Below, piece after piece: positions 32,400 through 43,800 of a DNA stretch of 64,000 nt. How positions within the stretch are numbered: the stretch's first letter is position 1; each line of letters begins with the position of its first letter. A program made the position numbers and the translations under genes. Origin of the DNA: Caenorhabditis remanei (Eukaryota > Nematoda > Chromadorea > Rhabditida > Rhabditidae); assembly GCF_010183535.1 (NCBI RefSeq), contig NC_071328.1:14570001-14634000 (forward strand), given 5' to 3'. The notes below the pieces were generated by a model. That model was not told the DNA's origin. It did not search any database and worked only from the letters and a program-made list of their open reading frames with translations.

Positions 32400-32939
32400 A
32401 ACACCAACTCTCTATCCTTTGTACCGCCTAAAATCGCATTTTCTTCAACATTTTCTCGAGATTTTTCGCATTTTTTACTTGTTTTCCCCTTTGAATAGTC
32501 CATTTCTTGTTCCCATCCCTATTTTGATGCCCTTATTTTCACAGTCTGGCGCCTACACCTAACGTGAAGACATCCCAAGGTGACACCTTCTCATTTCGGT
32601 CGTGTGACAGGTCGGTGACCTGTCACACGATGACATTTCAATGAGTGCTACCAGAAGTTGTATGATATACATTGAGTTTGGTAACTGAGAGAAAAAATGG
32701 ACAATAATGAGAATGAGATAGAGAATATTTGGGGTTCATGTGAAAGTTCATAGTCTTGTTAGGAGAGTGGGTATCTGGGTTAGAACGCCAAATTTTTTTC
32801 TTGAAAATTAATAATATTTTTAGCTAGATCAAGAACGAAATTTTTAAAATGCGCATCTATAACAGTTTGCGGTGCCTGCGGCGCAAAAATGCTGGAAAAA
32901 TATCAAAGTTTGAGGGACAGTAACATGATCATAATCTGG
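32400..32939. other. candidate lim-7 intron, no gene seen
   Basis: The palindrome GGTCGGTGACC is extended by GTGTGACA and TGTCACAC arms near 32605-32632. The remainder is unassigned. Confidence 0.45.
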
Positions 32940-33505
32940 TCAAATTTTTAAAAAGTTTAATTTTTCTTGTAGATCAAAAATAGGGCTACATTTTTGTAGT
33001 TGCCAACTATTTGATAGCTCCTCTCATTTTTGAGATATGCGCTTTTAAAGTTGGAAATTTGTAAAAGCCTCCTAAATCACTTATTTTCAACGCAAAAATG
33101 TGATTTTTACATCAAAACAACTGGAAAATTCTATTTCTGACGTTAAAAACTATTCAAAACCTAATTTTTCATGTCGAAAACCACAATTTTAGTGAAAACC
33201 TACTTTGGCCGAGAAGTTGTTGGTAAAGGTGCACCACTATGAGAATGGGTACCAGGGTTCGATCCCGCTTGGGGTCAATATTTGTAAATTTTGTTTTTTT
33301 TTTGTTTTTAATATACTTTATTTTGTAGACCAAAACCAGCGCTATATTTTTGTAGTAGACAACTTTTCGATAGCTCCGCCCACTTTGGAGATATGCGCCT
33401 TTAAAGTTTACTCCTCTGTGCGCTCGCCCTACTACATCTTTAAAGGCGCATATCTCAAAAGTGGGTGCAGCTATCCAAAAAATGACAACTGTAAAAATGT
33501 ACATG
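32940..33505 (+). mobile_element. composite repeat with tRNA-like unit
   Basis: Minus-oriented arm at 32960-33050, TAACGTCAGAAATAG arm (as complement), and tRNA-like unit 33204-33276 (TTGGCCGAGAAGTTG A-box, GGGTTCGATCCCGCTTGGGG B-box). An inverted pair of TTTAAAGGCGCATATCTC arms follows at 33330-33400 and 33440-33500. Confidence 0.65.
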
Positions 33506-33539
33506 ATTTTAAGCTTAACATTTGTTTAGTTAAGAACTT

Positions 33540-33840
33540 TTATGAAAAACTTTATCCTATGGAGATATGAGCTTACAAAGTTTGAGTAAATGCACCATAT
33601 GACAACATGGTGAATCGACTTCAAGTTTGTACCCGAAAATCTGATTTTAGAGCCTCTAAATATGAAAAATCCTCTTAAATAGTGTAAAAATAAAGAAATC
33701 CACATAATAATAATAATAATTATTATTTTTATTATTTATTTACGTCCGCAAGGGTACGTGATAGAGAAAAATTTGTATGAGTTCAATTCAGCCGTGTTAC
33801 AGAAGTACCAGGGTTCGAGTCCACCTGGTGCTCAAGTTAT
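33540..33840 (+). repeat. degenerate composite with partial tRNA-like unit and ATT microsatellite
   Basis: GAGATATGAGCTTACAAAG, GCACCATATGACAACATGGT and the T-arm half GGGTTCGAGTCCACCTGG (33810-33828). An (ATA)n/(ATT)n tract at about 33708-33742 interrupts the A-box half. Confidence 0.55.
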
Positions 33841-34490
33841 TTTGTTTTTGCGTTTGGAGACCCTGAAGGTTTCAATATTACTAACAAATTTTAACGAAAA
33901 TATGGATTCTGTTTGAAACTTTACCAACTTTCTGAATTTTTCACGAGATTTTTCCATAAATCCCAAATTTCCTCAAAATTTTTCCTTATCCCCCGGATTA
34001 TCCCTTTTTTTCCGTTTCATTCATTCATTCATAAACCCCAATCCCCTCTAATTATCACCCTCTTCCATCTGATCTACACCACAGAACTCACACGTGAACC
34101 ACTTCCGGTGTCTCTTTTTGAAGAGCATCCGTTTAGAAGGTGTTACATGAATTGACACGCGTGTATATGTGAAGAAAATAGAGGAGAAAAGTGTAACCGG
34201 AAGAAAAATGGGGGTACTGTATAGATGTTGTTGATAAGGAAGATTGAGGTATTTGATAAGAAAGAGGACACACTCTTAGCAAGATTAAGGTTTTTGATAA
34301 GAATAAAAGCCCCAAAAACCCGCAAAAACCCGCAAAAAGTTTGATAAAAATTTAATAAAAACAAAAAACCCATACCTACAGTACCTTCCGCCCACTCTTC
34401 CAAGCGATTTCAGTAAAAAAAAATAAAAAAATTGCCCAACTTTGACCCACTGCCCTGAAGCCATTTTTAGCCCAAACTTTTCAATTTTAT
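33841..34490. other. candidate lim-7 intron, no gene seen
   Basis: Relatively unique C/T-rich then A-rich sequence. Short open frames on both strands have no supporting signals. Confidence 0.4.
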
Positions 34491-34494
34491 ATTT

Positions 34495-34760
34495 TTCTTG
34501 TAGATCGAAATTCGGGCTATATTTTTGTAGTTGAACGGTTTTTGATAGCTTTTCATGTTTTTGAGATACAAGCAGTTAAAGACAGCGCCTTTGGGGGGAA
34601 GTGAGAGAGAGAGACGCAGAGAAACGAGACGCCCTCCTCTTTTTGCACGCTCTCTCGCCCTCCTCGGGGCCTATCTTTGACCGCTTATATCTCAAAAGTG
34701 GGCGGAGCTATCAAAAAATAGTCAATTGCAAAAATGTAGCCCGAGACTTGATCTATACAG
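34495..34760. mobile_element. palindrome of the TTTAAAGGCGCATATCTC family
   Basis: Diverged arms 34497-34580 and 34680-34757 (CTCAAAAGTGGGCGGAGC), with a GC-richer loop containing GAGAGAGAGACGCAGAG. Confidence 0.65.
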
Positions 34761-35184
34761 TCATATTAAAATTTTTAAAAATTTTGATCGCTCCCAAGCT
34801 TCTTGGTGTCTCTCAAAGTTGAGCACTAATTCACAAATTTCATATTCAAATTTTCAACATGTTATTATTTTGATTCAAACATCATTTGGGTCAAAACGAA
34901 TCCGATTTAAGGCAGTTTAAGGCGATTTTTCCTGATTTTTTTGCCTTTTCGACTGGATAAAGCTTATCCCTCAGTGATCATACTGATTCTCTCTACTGAT
35001 TCTGAAATTTCAGAGAAGAATTTTGTGACAAATATGTGATTAGACAAGTGTAATCAGGGGGAGAATAAATCGTCTGACAAATGACAATTCGTTTTTGCAA
35101 GAAAGATCTATGGATGATTTAAAGAACAGAAAAAAAGACATGAGTTTTGAAAAAATGGCTGATTGAAATGTGACACAAATTTAT

Positions 35185-35725
35185 GTTTATTTTGTGGATC
35201 AAACCCAGTGCTACATTTTTCCAGTTTAAAATTGTTTGATAGCTCCGCCCACTTTTGAGATATACGCTTTTAAAAATAAGTACAGGTAGGGCGCACGCAC
35301 AGAGGAGTTAACTTTAAGGCACGTATCTCAAAAACGGGTGAAGTCATCAAAAAATTGTCAACTATGAAAATGTAGCCCTTGATTTGATCTACAAGATAAA
35401 ATAAACCAAAAACAGAAAAATATCAAATTCACAAAAACTAACCCCAAGCGGGATCGAACCCTGGTACCCATTCTCATGGTGATCTACCTTGGCATTCTTG
35501 TCCCAATTTTTGCTAAAAATGTGGTTTCCGACATGGAAAACTGGGTTTTAAATAGTTTTTGATTTCAGAAATAGAATTTTGCGGTTATTTTGATGTAAAA
35601 ATCACATTTTGACGTTAAAAATGACATGAGAAACTTCAAAGGCGCACATCTTAAAAGTGGGCGGAGCTATCAAAAAGTTGTCAACTATAAAAATGGAGTT
35701 CTAGTTTTGATCTACAAGAAAAGAT
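35185..35725. mobile_element. palindrome pair with internal tRNA-like unit
   Basis: Arms at 35190-35275 and 35315-35400. A minus-strand tRNA-like unit lies at 35440-35505 (CCCCAAGCGGGATCGAACC). The TCAGAAATAGAATTTTG arm and another AAAGTGGGCGGAGCTATC arm follow at 35640-35720. Confidence 0.65.
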
Positions 35726-36159
35726 AAGATTTTAAAAAATTCGGCCAGATTATGATCATGTTACAGTATCTCAAACGTTGATATTTTTTCCAGCATTTTT
35801 GCACCGAAGGCGCCCCAGACGATTCTAGCGCCGCAGGCACCCCGAACTGTTCTAGCGCCGCAGGCATGTTGAAAGGAGCATATCTCTGTTCCTATAATAG
35901 ATTTTTTTTCAAAAAAAAACTTTTTTACTAGAAAAAATTCTCCCTCCATACTTTTCCAGAAAACCCCCCAAATTCACACTCTCAGTATCACTTCAGTGTT
36001 CACATCCGGTGTCCCCCCCCCCCCTTTCTCTGCGTCTCTTACGCGCGTCTTCCTTCCAGCAAGTGGGCGGAGCCTACCTCTCCCGCTCACCACCCTTCCC
36101 CCAAGCGACTCCGCCCACTTTCTTCTCTATTCTTTCTTCACATCCCCATCTCCCGAAAG

Positions 36160-36213
36160 CTCAGTCGTATTGGTGTAGATCAAAAAATAATAGTTTGTTT
36201 TTTGACCTATACT
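36160..36213 (+). promoter_or_regulatory. probable trans-splice acceptor and 5' leader of lim-7
   Basis: C/T-rich sequence, then GTATTGGTGTAG followed by ATCAAAAAATAATAG and ATG at 36214. The acceptor lies about 37 nt before the start with no upstream exon needed. Confidence 0.4.
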
Positions 36214-39200
36214 ATGGCGACATGTATGCGAAGTGCCTACGAACTATTCTCTATTACGTCTCCAGGACCATCGGATAATCTTGATCTACCCGCCGCCAAC
36301 GGATCATTCTGGAAAGACGAACCCGTCGACGCCAAATATCTGTGCTTGGACTCGTCACCTGAACAACGTAAGTCTTTTTTTGGCGGGAATTTTTTTTTGA
36401 AATTTTTCTTTAGGGATGATTTCCTTAGAGTCCCTTAGACCCTTAGAGGAGCGGCATGAATTTTTTTCCCAAATTTTAGGGGCGGAGCTTACAATTAGGG
36501 AAGTTTGAAATGGGGCAGGGAACTTAGTTAATTATTAATTAACTCCGGTCTGGGGATCGTGGATCCAGGATCACCGGGAGCGCTACAGTACCCCTCCCCG
36601 CTGCAAAGCTCACCACAACACCTGTGAAATGTCGAATCTAGAAGATTGTTATACCACTGTGTAGATCAAAACTAGGGCTAAATTTTTGTAGTTGACAACT
36701 TTTTGGAATGAGTCGAACCGGTGGAGATATGAGGGTTTTAAAAAACAAAACAAAAATTGAAAATTTTTTTGTTGTTGAGTTTTTTGAAGAGCTGTAACTT
36801 TTCAGAAATTTGTTGTAAGAACAAGTGGTTTATACCAAAATAAAGAGCGTGTTATGGGCTATACGGTAGTATAACATTTTTTACGTTGGCACAATTTTGG
36901 ACGGTGTAGAGTCCCGCTCAAAGTTTGGCTCTCCAGTAGGTAGGCCCCCAAAGCGATTGGCGATTGGCTGACTTTAAAGGCGCATATCTCGGAAACTAAG
37001 TTAGCTAGCAAGACATAATAAATTGTATGTTATAGATACAGTCTTAAGCTACATTTTCGTATAAAAATTTTAACATTTTATTAATTTTTGAGGGTGTGAC
37101 GAGCTTTGGAAAAAATGAAAAAAAAAAGTGTTTTTCAGTTTTTGCTATTTTTCACTTTTTTCAACGGCTTGTATCTCAAAACCCTAAATAGGTATCAAGA
37201 AACTTTCAACTACAAAAATGTAGCCCTAGTTTTGATCTACATGATGGTATAAAATGTTTCAAGTTTACCACTCTGTTACACCACTCGCTTGTCCACCAAA
37301 GTCCCTCTCGATCTCTTGGCACGGTGCCAACCTCCTCTCCCCCCCCCAAAAACTCTATTTCTCACTATCTTCTGAATCATACCATTTGGCCCCCTGATTC
37401 ATTTTCTTAGACAAACAAAAAACTGGGAGAAAATAGAGAAATTTTTGTAAGAAAAGAGGAAAGAGGTGGGTGGAATTGGATGAAAACTGCCGAAATGAAA
37501 TTTTTTAAAAAATTGAAAAAATCAATCAATTTTCTATAATGGATTGGATAGATACGAAATCACAACAAAAATCGTTTAGTTTTCTTTTTCTTCTTCTGAT
37601 TTTCTCAAAAAATATAAAAAATTCTAGAAATTTTTTTCAACATTTTCATTCTCAGCGGCTCTCTTCTCCCCATCGCTCCGGATAGAAGCTTGTGTAATCG
37701 CCTTATCCGTATTTAATGTGCAAAATATCACATGATTTTATCGCTTCTTTATATTTTTCAACAAGATTCCTGTTTTTTTTCGAAATTTTCGTATTCGCAA
37801 CTTTATTTGGGTCGCCGATTAGACTTACTGTAGTTCACCGCCGCGTGTCTATTCTATAATTATCGCCGTGTTTCCCTTTTCCTAAGTAAACTTTTCTTTT
37901 CCCCCCTTTTTAGGTATTATTTGTTGACTATAAAGTCGAAAAATCATGTTTCTTAATAGACGCTGGGGTGCCTTTGGCGTGCCACAGGTAGCCGCCGCAC
38001 ACCAAATTTATCACCACTCCTTGCCACCTAGTTTTTTAATACCCGGGTGGCGCAGGTGGGTGCGCGGCAGGCTGCCGCGCCGACGCCCGCCGGTTCGGGT
38101 TTTAGTGCGGGGCAAGAATTTTTTTTTGAATTTTTGGATGACTTTTAATCGATTTTTCTCGAAAATGGGTGGTTTTTGGCGGATAAAAAGTGGATTTTTG
38201 GCATCAGGAGGTTTCAGAGTACCCGGGAAGCCAATTATGGCGGGATTTTGAAAATTTTGAATTTTTTCAAAAAAAAACCTTGGGGGGGGGGCACAGGTTT
38301 TTGGGATATTTTGGATTCGATTTTTCATCAAACTGGGAGATTTTTTGAGCTTGAAAACTAGATTTTCAGCATAAGGAGGACTCAGAGTACCCAGGGAGAG
38401 ATTTTGGCGGGATTTTCAAAATTTTGGAAAAATTTCAAAAAAAATTTTTTTTTTCCAAAATCCCCTTTCAAAAAAATTTTGTATCCTGTTTCAGAGATTT
38501 CCAGAAAAATTCTTCTTTTTTTCCCAATTAAATATATATATCGTTTCCCAAAAAGTTCCTGATTCGGGTTTTGGTGGGGTGCGAAAATTAGGGCGCAAAA
38601 TTTTTTTTACGGAAAAAAATTTACGGCGTGAAAAAAGGAAGTGAGTAAGAAAGAGCCGCAAAAAAAGTGGAGTTGGCTCCTGACACCCTCCACAAATGAG
38701 CTATTTTATGAGGGTCCGCACTTTTTAGGGGGTCATTATACCCCCTCCCTCCTCCCGCGTCCCCATATACCTCCCCTCCTCAACTTAACCCTGTAATCTT
38801 CAAATCAACCTATTCCTTTTGGGTAATTTGAGTACGAAACCCTTCCAAAAAAGAGAAAAAAGTTAATCGGTGCTCTCTTTTTTTCAGAACGCCAACAGCA
38901 GCAAAACCAACAACCAATGGCAGTTTGTGCGGGGTGTCGATTAGGTAGGGTGTCAAGAAAAGGGGGTCCAAATTTATATGAGGAAATTTCAGAAATAGCA
39001 GATCGATATTTTATGAGAGTCAATCCGAACTTGGAGTTCCACACGCATTGTTTGAAAGTGAGTTTTTGAGGAAAAACATTTTTTGGCGCGAAAATTTTTT
39101 TGCCTAAAAATCCCAAATACCATGAACTTAACCATTTTTTAGACACTTTTTTACCAAAAATTAGGATTTTTAGGCCCCGCTTTGTCAGTGTAACTTTGTC

Positions 39201-40844
39201 AGTGTATTTTTTCGGAGCTACACTGACAAAAGTTACACTGACAAAAGTTACACTGACCAAATTTTTTCACAGATTTCATATCTCGCTTGAAACGCAAAAC
39301 TATGAGCTAAAAAATATACTGAAATGTAGAACTCGTCGAGATCTACATTTTGGTATATTTTTTTAGCTTGTAACCACATTATGGGTACTCCCCGGCTGGC
39401 AATTAGGTAGTTAGGCTTCCTTGAATTTTTGGTTTTCAAGTTTAGACCAAAAATTTTCAAGAAATCCATTTTATGACAAACATCTCATTTAGACCGTTTT
39501 GTAGCAAATTTCAAGACCTTTCATTTGGTATATTTATCAGAATTATCGGTTCACACTGAAAAAAGATATGAGGTTCCGCGTGACTCTACGGGCACATCCC
39601 CCCTATGGTGAAGTCTAAGGTGTCGTTTTGGCGCATTCTGGCGCAGTTTCGAAATACCAGTCGTTTTGAAACCGAGAGACACTTGGCAACCGGGAATTTT
39701 TGAAAACATAGTAGTTATGAAAAGTCCGGTTTCGAAATGACGTCTCGGAGCCAATTTTTTAAGTTAAAAAAATTTTCCGCAAAAAAATTTTTTTTTTGCA
39801 AAATTTTTTCCATATTTGGTACCGTAGTCATTTTTTAACTAATTTGTCATAATTTCGAAATGTTTCAGTTTTGAAATGTCTCGGTTTCGTTCTGATGTCT
39901 AGGAACCATTTTTTTTATTTTTTGGTTAAAAAAAATTTTTCGCAAAAAAATTTTTTCGCAAAATTTTTTTTCCATATTTGGTACCATAGTCCTCTAAGCT
40001 TAACCTTAGTACATCCGCCTAAATGAAATGCAACATATTTTACGCATGACTTCACACTATGATGCATCCATCATTGTTTCGCCCTTCTCTTTTATAATAT
40101 TCCGGATTTCCATAAAAGTCCTTACGCTTTTATATTCTTTTATGCCTCCTGGTGAATAATTCACGGTTTTGATACCTTTAGGAGCATTGTACTTCTTTTT
40201 GCTCCTCACTTTTTGATCTACAACCAGTAAGGGGTCAAAACGAAACAAAAAATGAAACGCAAACGTGTTGACCCGGAAGCGTTGTATCAAATTACCATCG
40301 TTTCGCGCATTTTGTGTTGATTTTTCAAGGGGGGGGAACCATTGCGTGACTAAGAAAGGGGGACTGGACACACCATCTGTCATGAATACCTTAAAAATCA
40401 CAACATTTCCTATTTCCAGTGCGTTCAATGCTCCCGCCCACTTGACGAGAATCAGACGACGTTCGTCAGAAATGGACTGACCTATTGCCGGGATGATTAC
40501 AGAAGGTATGTGGGTCAAAGGGGGGCAGGTGGAGCTTCGAGCAATTACCTCACTCAGGGCTCCCTAGCCACCTGGTAAAAAGGAGGGGGAGTACAATAGG
40601 GCGTGTTGACTCACTTACACACGAACAATTGACACAGATAGACACACGGAGAGTTTTAAAGGGACATTATTATTATAAAAGGGGGATGCATTTGCATAAA
40701 GGGGGGGGGGATAAATTACAATAACTTTTACTCTGACGCTGACGCAGAAGCGTGAAGGTGGAGGGATACTGTACATATGTGTGAATTACGTGGAATGGGG
40801 ATTACTGTTGCTTTAGTAAAGAGGGTGTCAAGGGGGCGGGTAAG

Positions 40845-40893
<49 letters not shown>

Positions 40894-43800
40894 TAGGCAG
40901 AAAAATGAGTTTCAGTATGTATTTGTGTGTGCCCTAAATTTTTTTTGAAAAATTAAAAAAAAAATTTGTTGAGTCTTTGTTTTTGCAGTCAGACGCTAAA
41001 AATGACCCGGATTATAGGAAAAATGGGGAAAAATAGATTTTTTTCAAAAAAAATTCACTAAAAAACTGAAAATTGACATAAAAATAAGAGGTTTTTGGAA
41101 AAAAAAATTAAAAATATCTGAAACTTATGCAAAATTGGCTCTCACGCGACATCCTGAACACGAATAACCACTTTTAAAGCTCTAAAACCACACAGTTTCG
41201 AAAAAAAATCGTCTTAAAAAACCAAAAAATATTTGCGCCCGCACCAAAACCCGAACCGGCGGGCGTGTGGGCGGCGGCCGGCCGCGCACCCGCCTGCGCC
41301 ACCCGGGTATTAAAATAAGTGGCGGTGAAGGGTGTTGATAACTTGGGATGATCGCCGGCAGCCTGTGGCGCGCCGAAGGCACGCCAGTATCAATCAAAAA
41401 GTCGACTTTTATGGAATCCGGGTACGTTTTGACCAAATTTTCAGAATTTCATAAAAATAGACACCTTTTGGGCCTTCTGAACACACATCCTATCCGATAA
41501 GTACAGTATCCATCTCTCCTAAACCTAATAGGATGAGAACCGGCTCTTTCTGGCTAATAACAGGGTAGCCCCATCCGGAAATCACGCAGCCAACCGACTC
41601 GATGCTCACGTAATCACTAAAAGAAGCACCGCACCGCCCGTCCTGCTGACGCATCTTTCCGCTTCTCTCTCTCTTTTCCCCGCGCCGCCCCATCTGGCGG
41701 CAAAAGGTGTGAAAGCGGAAATTGCACCCCTTATATGTACATATACGTGTATTCCGGAAGTTTGGGACCATCTCAAAACATATATGCCGCAAAATTGAAG
41801 TGAGATAGTTGTTTTGAAAAAAAAAGTTCTAAAAAGTATTTTTTCAAAACTTTCCAATATCGCTCCAAAATTGACTCCCCTGGGTACTTTTAGACCTCCC
41901 GATGCCAAAAATCTACTTTTTATTCGCTAAAAGTCACCCAGTTTCGAGAAAAAATCGATTTTAAGTTTTGCAAAAAATTCGCGCCCGCACCAAAACCCGA
42001 ACCGGCGGGCGTCGGCGCGGCAGCCCACCGCGCACCCACCTGCGCCACCCGGGTATTAAAAAACTATGTGGCTGAGGGGGGTGATAAATGTGGTGTGCGG
42101 CGGCAGCCTGTGGCACGCCAAAGGCACGCCAGCGTCGATGAAAAAAATTCCCAATATTGCTACTAGGGTACTTTCAGACTCAATGTTGAGAGAAATCGAT
42201 TTTTAATCACAAAATCTAAAATTTTCAATTTTTGCTTAAAAGATGTTTTTCCAGCCTCTTCACAACCCGATGCTCCGGATGTCAGGGTGAATTCGACAAA
42301 ACGGATCTCGTCATGAAAGCCGGTCCGCACAACGTATTCCACTTGAGATGCTTCTCCTGTACCGCCTGTGAAAAACGACTACAAACTGGAGAGGAGTTTC
42401 AGGTACAGTACTAGGGTGTTATATAATATTTGATCTACAATTATGCTAACCATTCACTAATCCTAATCCACTTCACTACAGTAATCCTCAGCAAACACAA
42501 TTTTTCTTGTAGATCAAAAACAACAGTTTGTATTGTCGTGGGGACTGCCGTGGACTGCCTGAAGACTCGCGACCCGACTCGGCGCTTCTCGACTTTTCGA
42601 AACTATCGAATAATAACAATGATAACAATAACTCTAGTTCGAATTTCGATGAAGATGAATGGGATGAGGAGAGGTCCACATTGACGTCGTTGGACAATAA
42701 CACTTCGAGTCCTTTAGGGTGAGTCAAGAGGGGTACAGCTGGGTGCTTGACACTTTTGGAGAGTATTCACCTGGTTGGTAACTAGCTATGCACACTTTTA
42801 ACCAAAAAAAACTGGAGAAAAATCTTTTTTTTCAAAAAAAATTTCAAAAATTTAGTGAAAAAATGTTTGTTTTTGACCGCTCGCCACGCCCTTACTTTTT
42901 ATTTTTATATATAATTTTTTACATATTCTTATAGATCAATCCCAGAGCTACATTTTTGCAGTTGAAAATTTTTTTCTATCTCACCACCCCTCTGAGATAC
43001 GCGCCTTCAAAGATAGGCACCGTAGAGCTGAGGGGTTAGAGACGGAGAGAAGCGAGACACCCTCCTCGATTCGCATGCTCTCTCGCCCAGATTTGTTTGA
43101 AGGCGCGTATCTCAAGATAGAAAAGAGCACGAAAAGATTTGAAAATGGCAAAATGTGCAGAATTTTGTGTAGATCATTTTTTGTAGTTGACTTTTTTGAA
43201 AAAGCCACGCTGAAGAGAAATTCACATTTAAACTTTAGAAAGTGCATCAATTTTCCCTAAAATAATGGGTTTTTCACGATTTTACATTCAAAAAATGTAA
43301 AAACCCCCTTAAAACTTTTTCAAAACATCTAAAATGCAACTTTTCCATTATTTTTTAATAAATGCAAAAAATGCACTTTTGGCCTAGTGGGATTTTCGCC
43401 ATTTTTCTTGTCCACCGCAAACTATCGGGGTTCGAGCCCTCTCGGTGGCAAAACTTTTTTACTTTTTTAATTTTCCTTTTTTAATGTTTTTTGAATATGG
43501 GGAGGTGAGGACAGGTGTTTTTGTATGGTTTTGGTACCCACTTGACGCTACTACTGTAGTTGTGCCGCCCATATTTACCAACATCTTAATCTAGTAGGCA
43601 AATGCACCTGGTTGGCAGCTAGCTCCATCTGGTCTCCCACTTTTTGATCTACACCGCCAACCGTATTCTTACAGATCGCCCAAATCAGACGGTGTCCAAA
43701 CGCCACTCTTCGGCAACCACCACCACCACAGTGGCTCGGGCGGCTCGTCGAGCAGTTGTGGAAAAAAGAAAAAGGATAAACAGGCGACACGCGTACGGAC

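Noticed and set aside
38805..39260. 151-codon minus-strand frame
   Set aside because: It covers lim-7 exons 2 and 3 in antisense and a dispersed repeat; no recognised motif.
40057..40518. 153-codon minus-strand frame
   Set aside because: It overlaps the LIM1 exon of lim-7 in antisense and extends into intron sequence.
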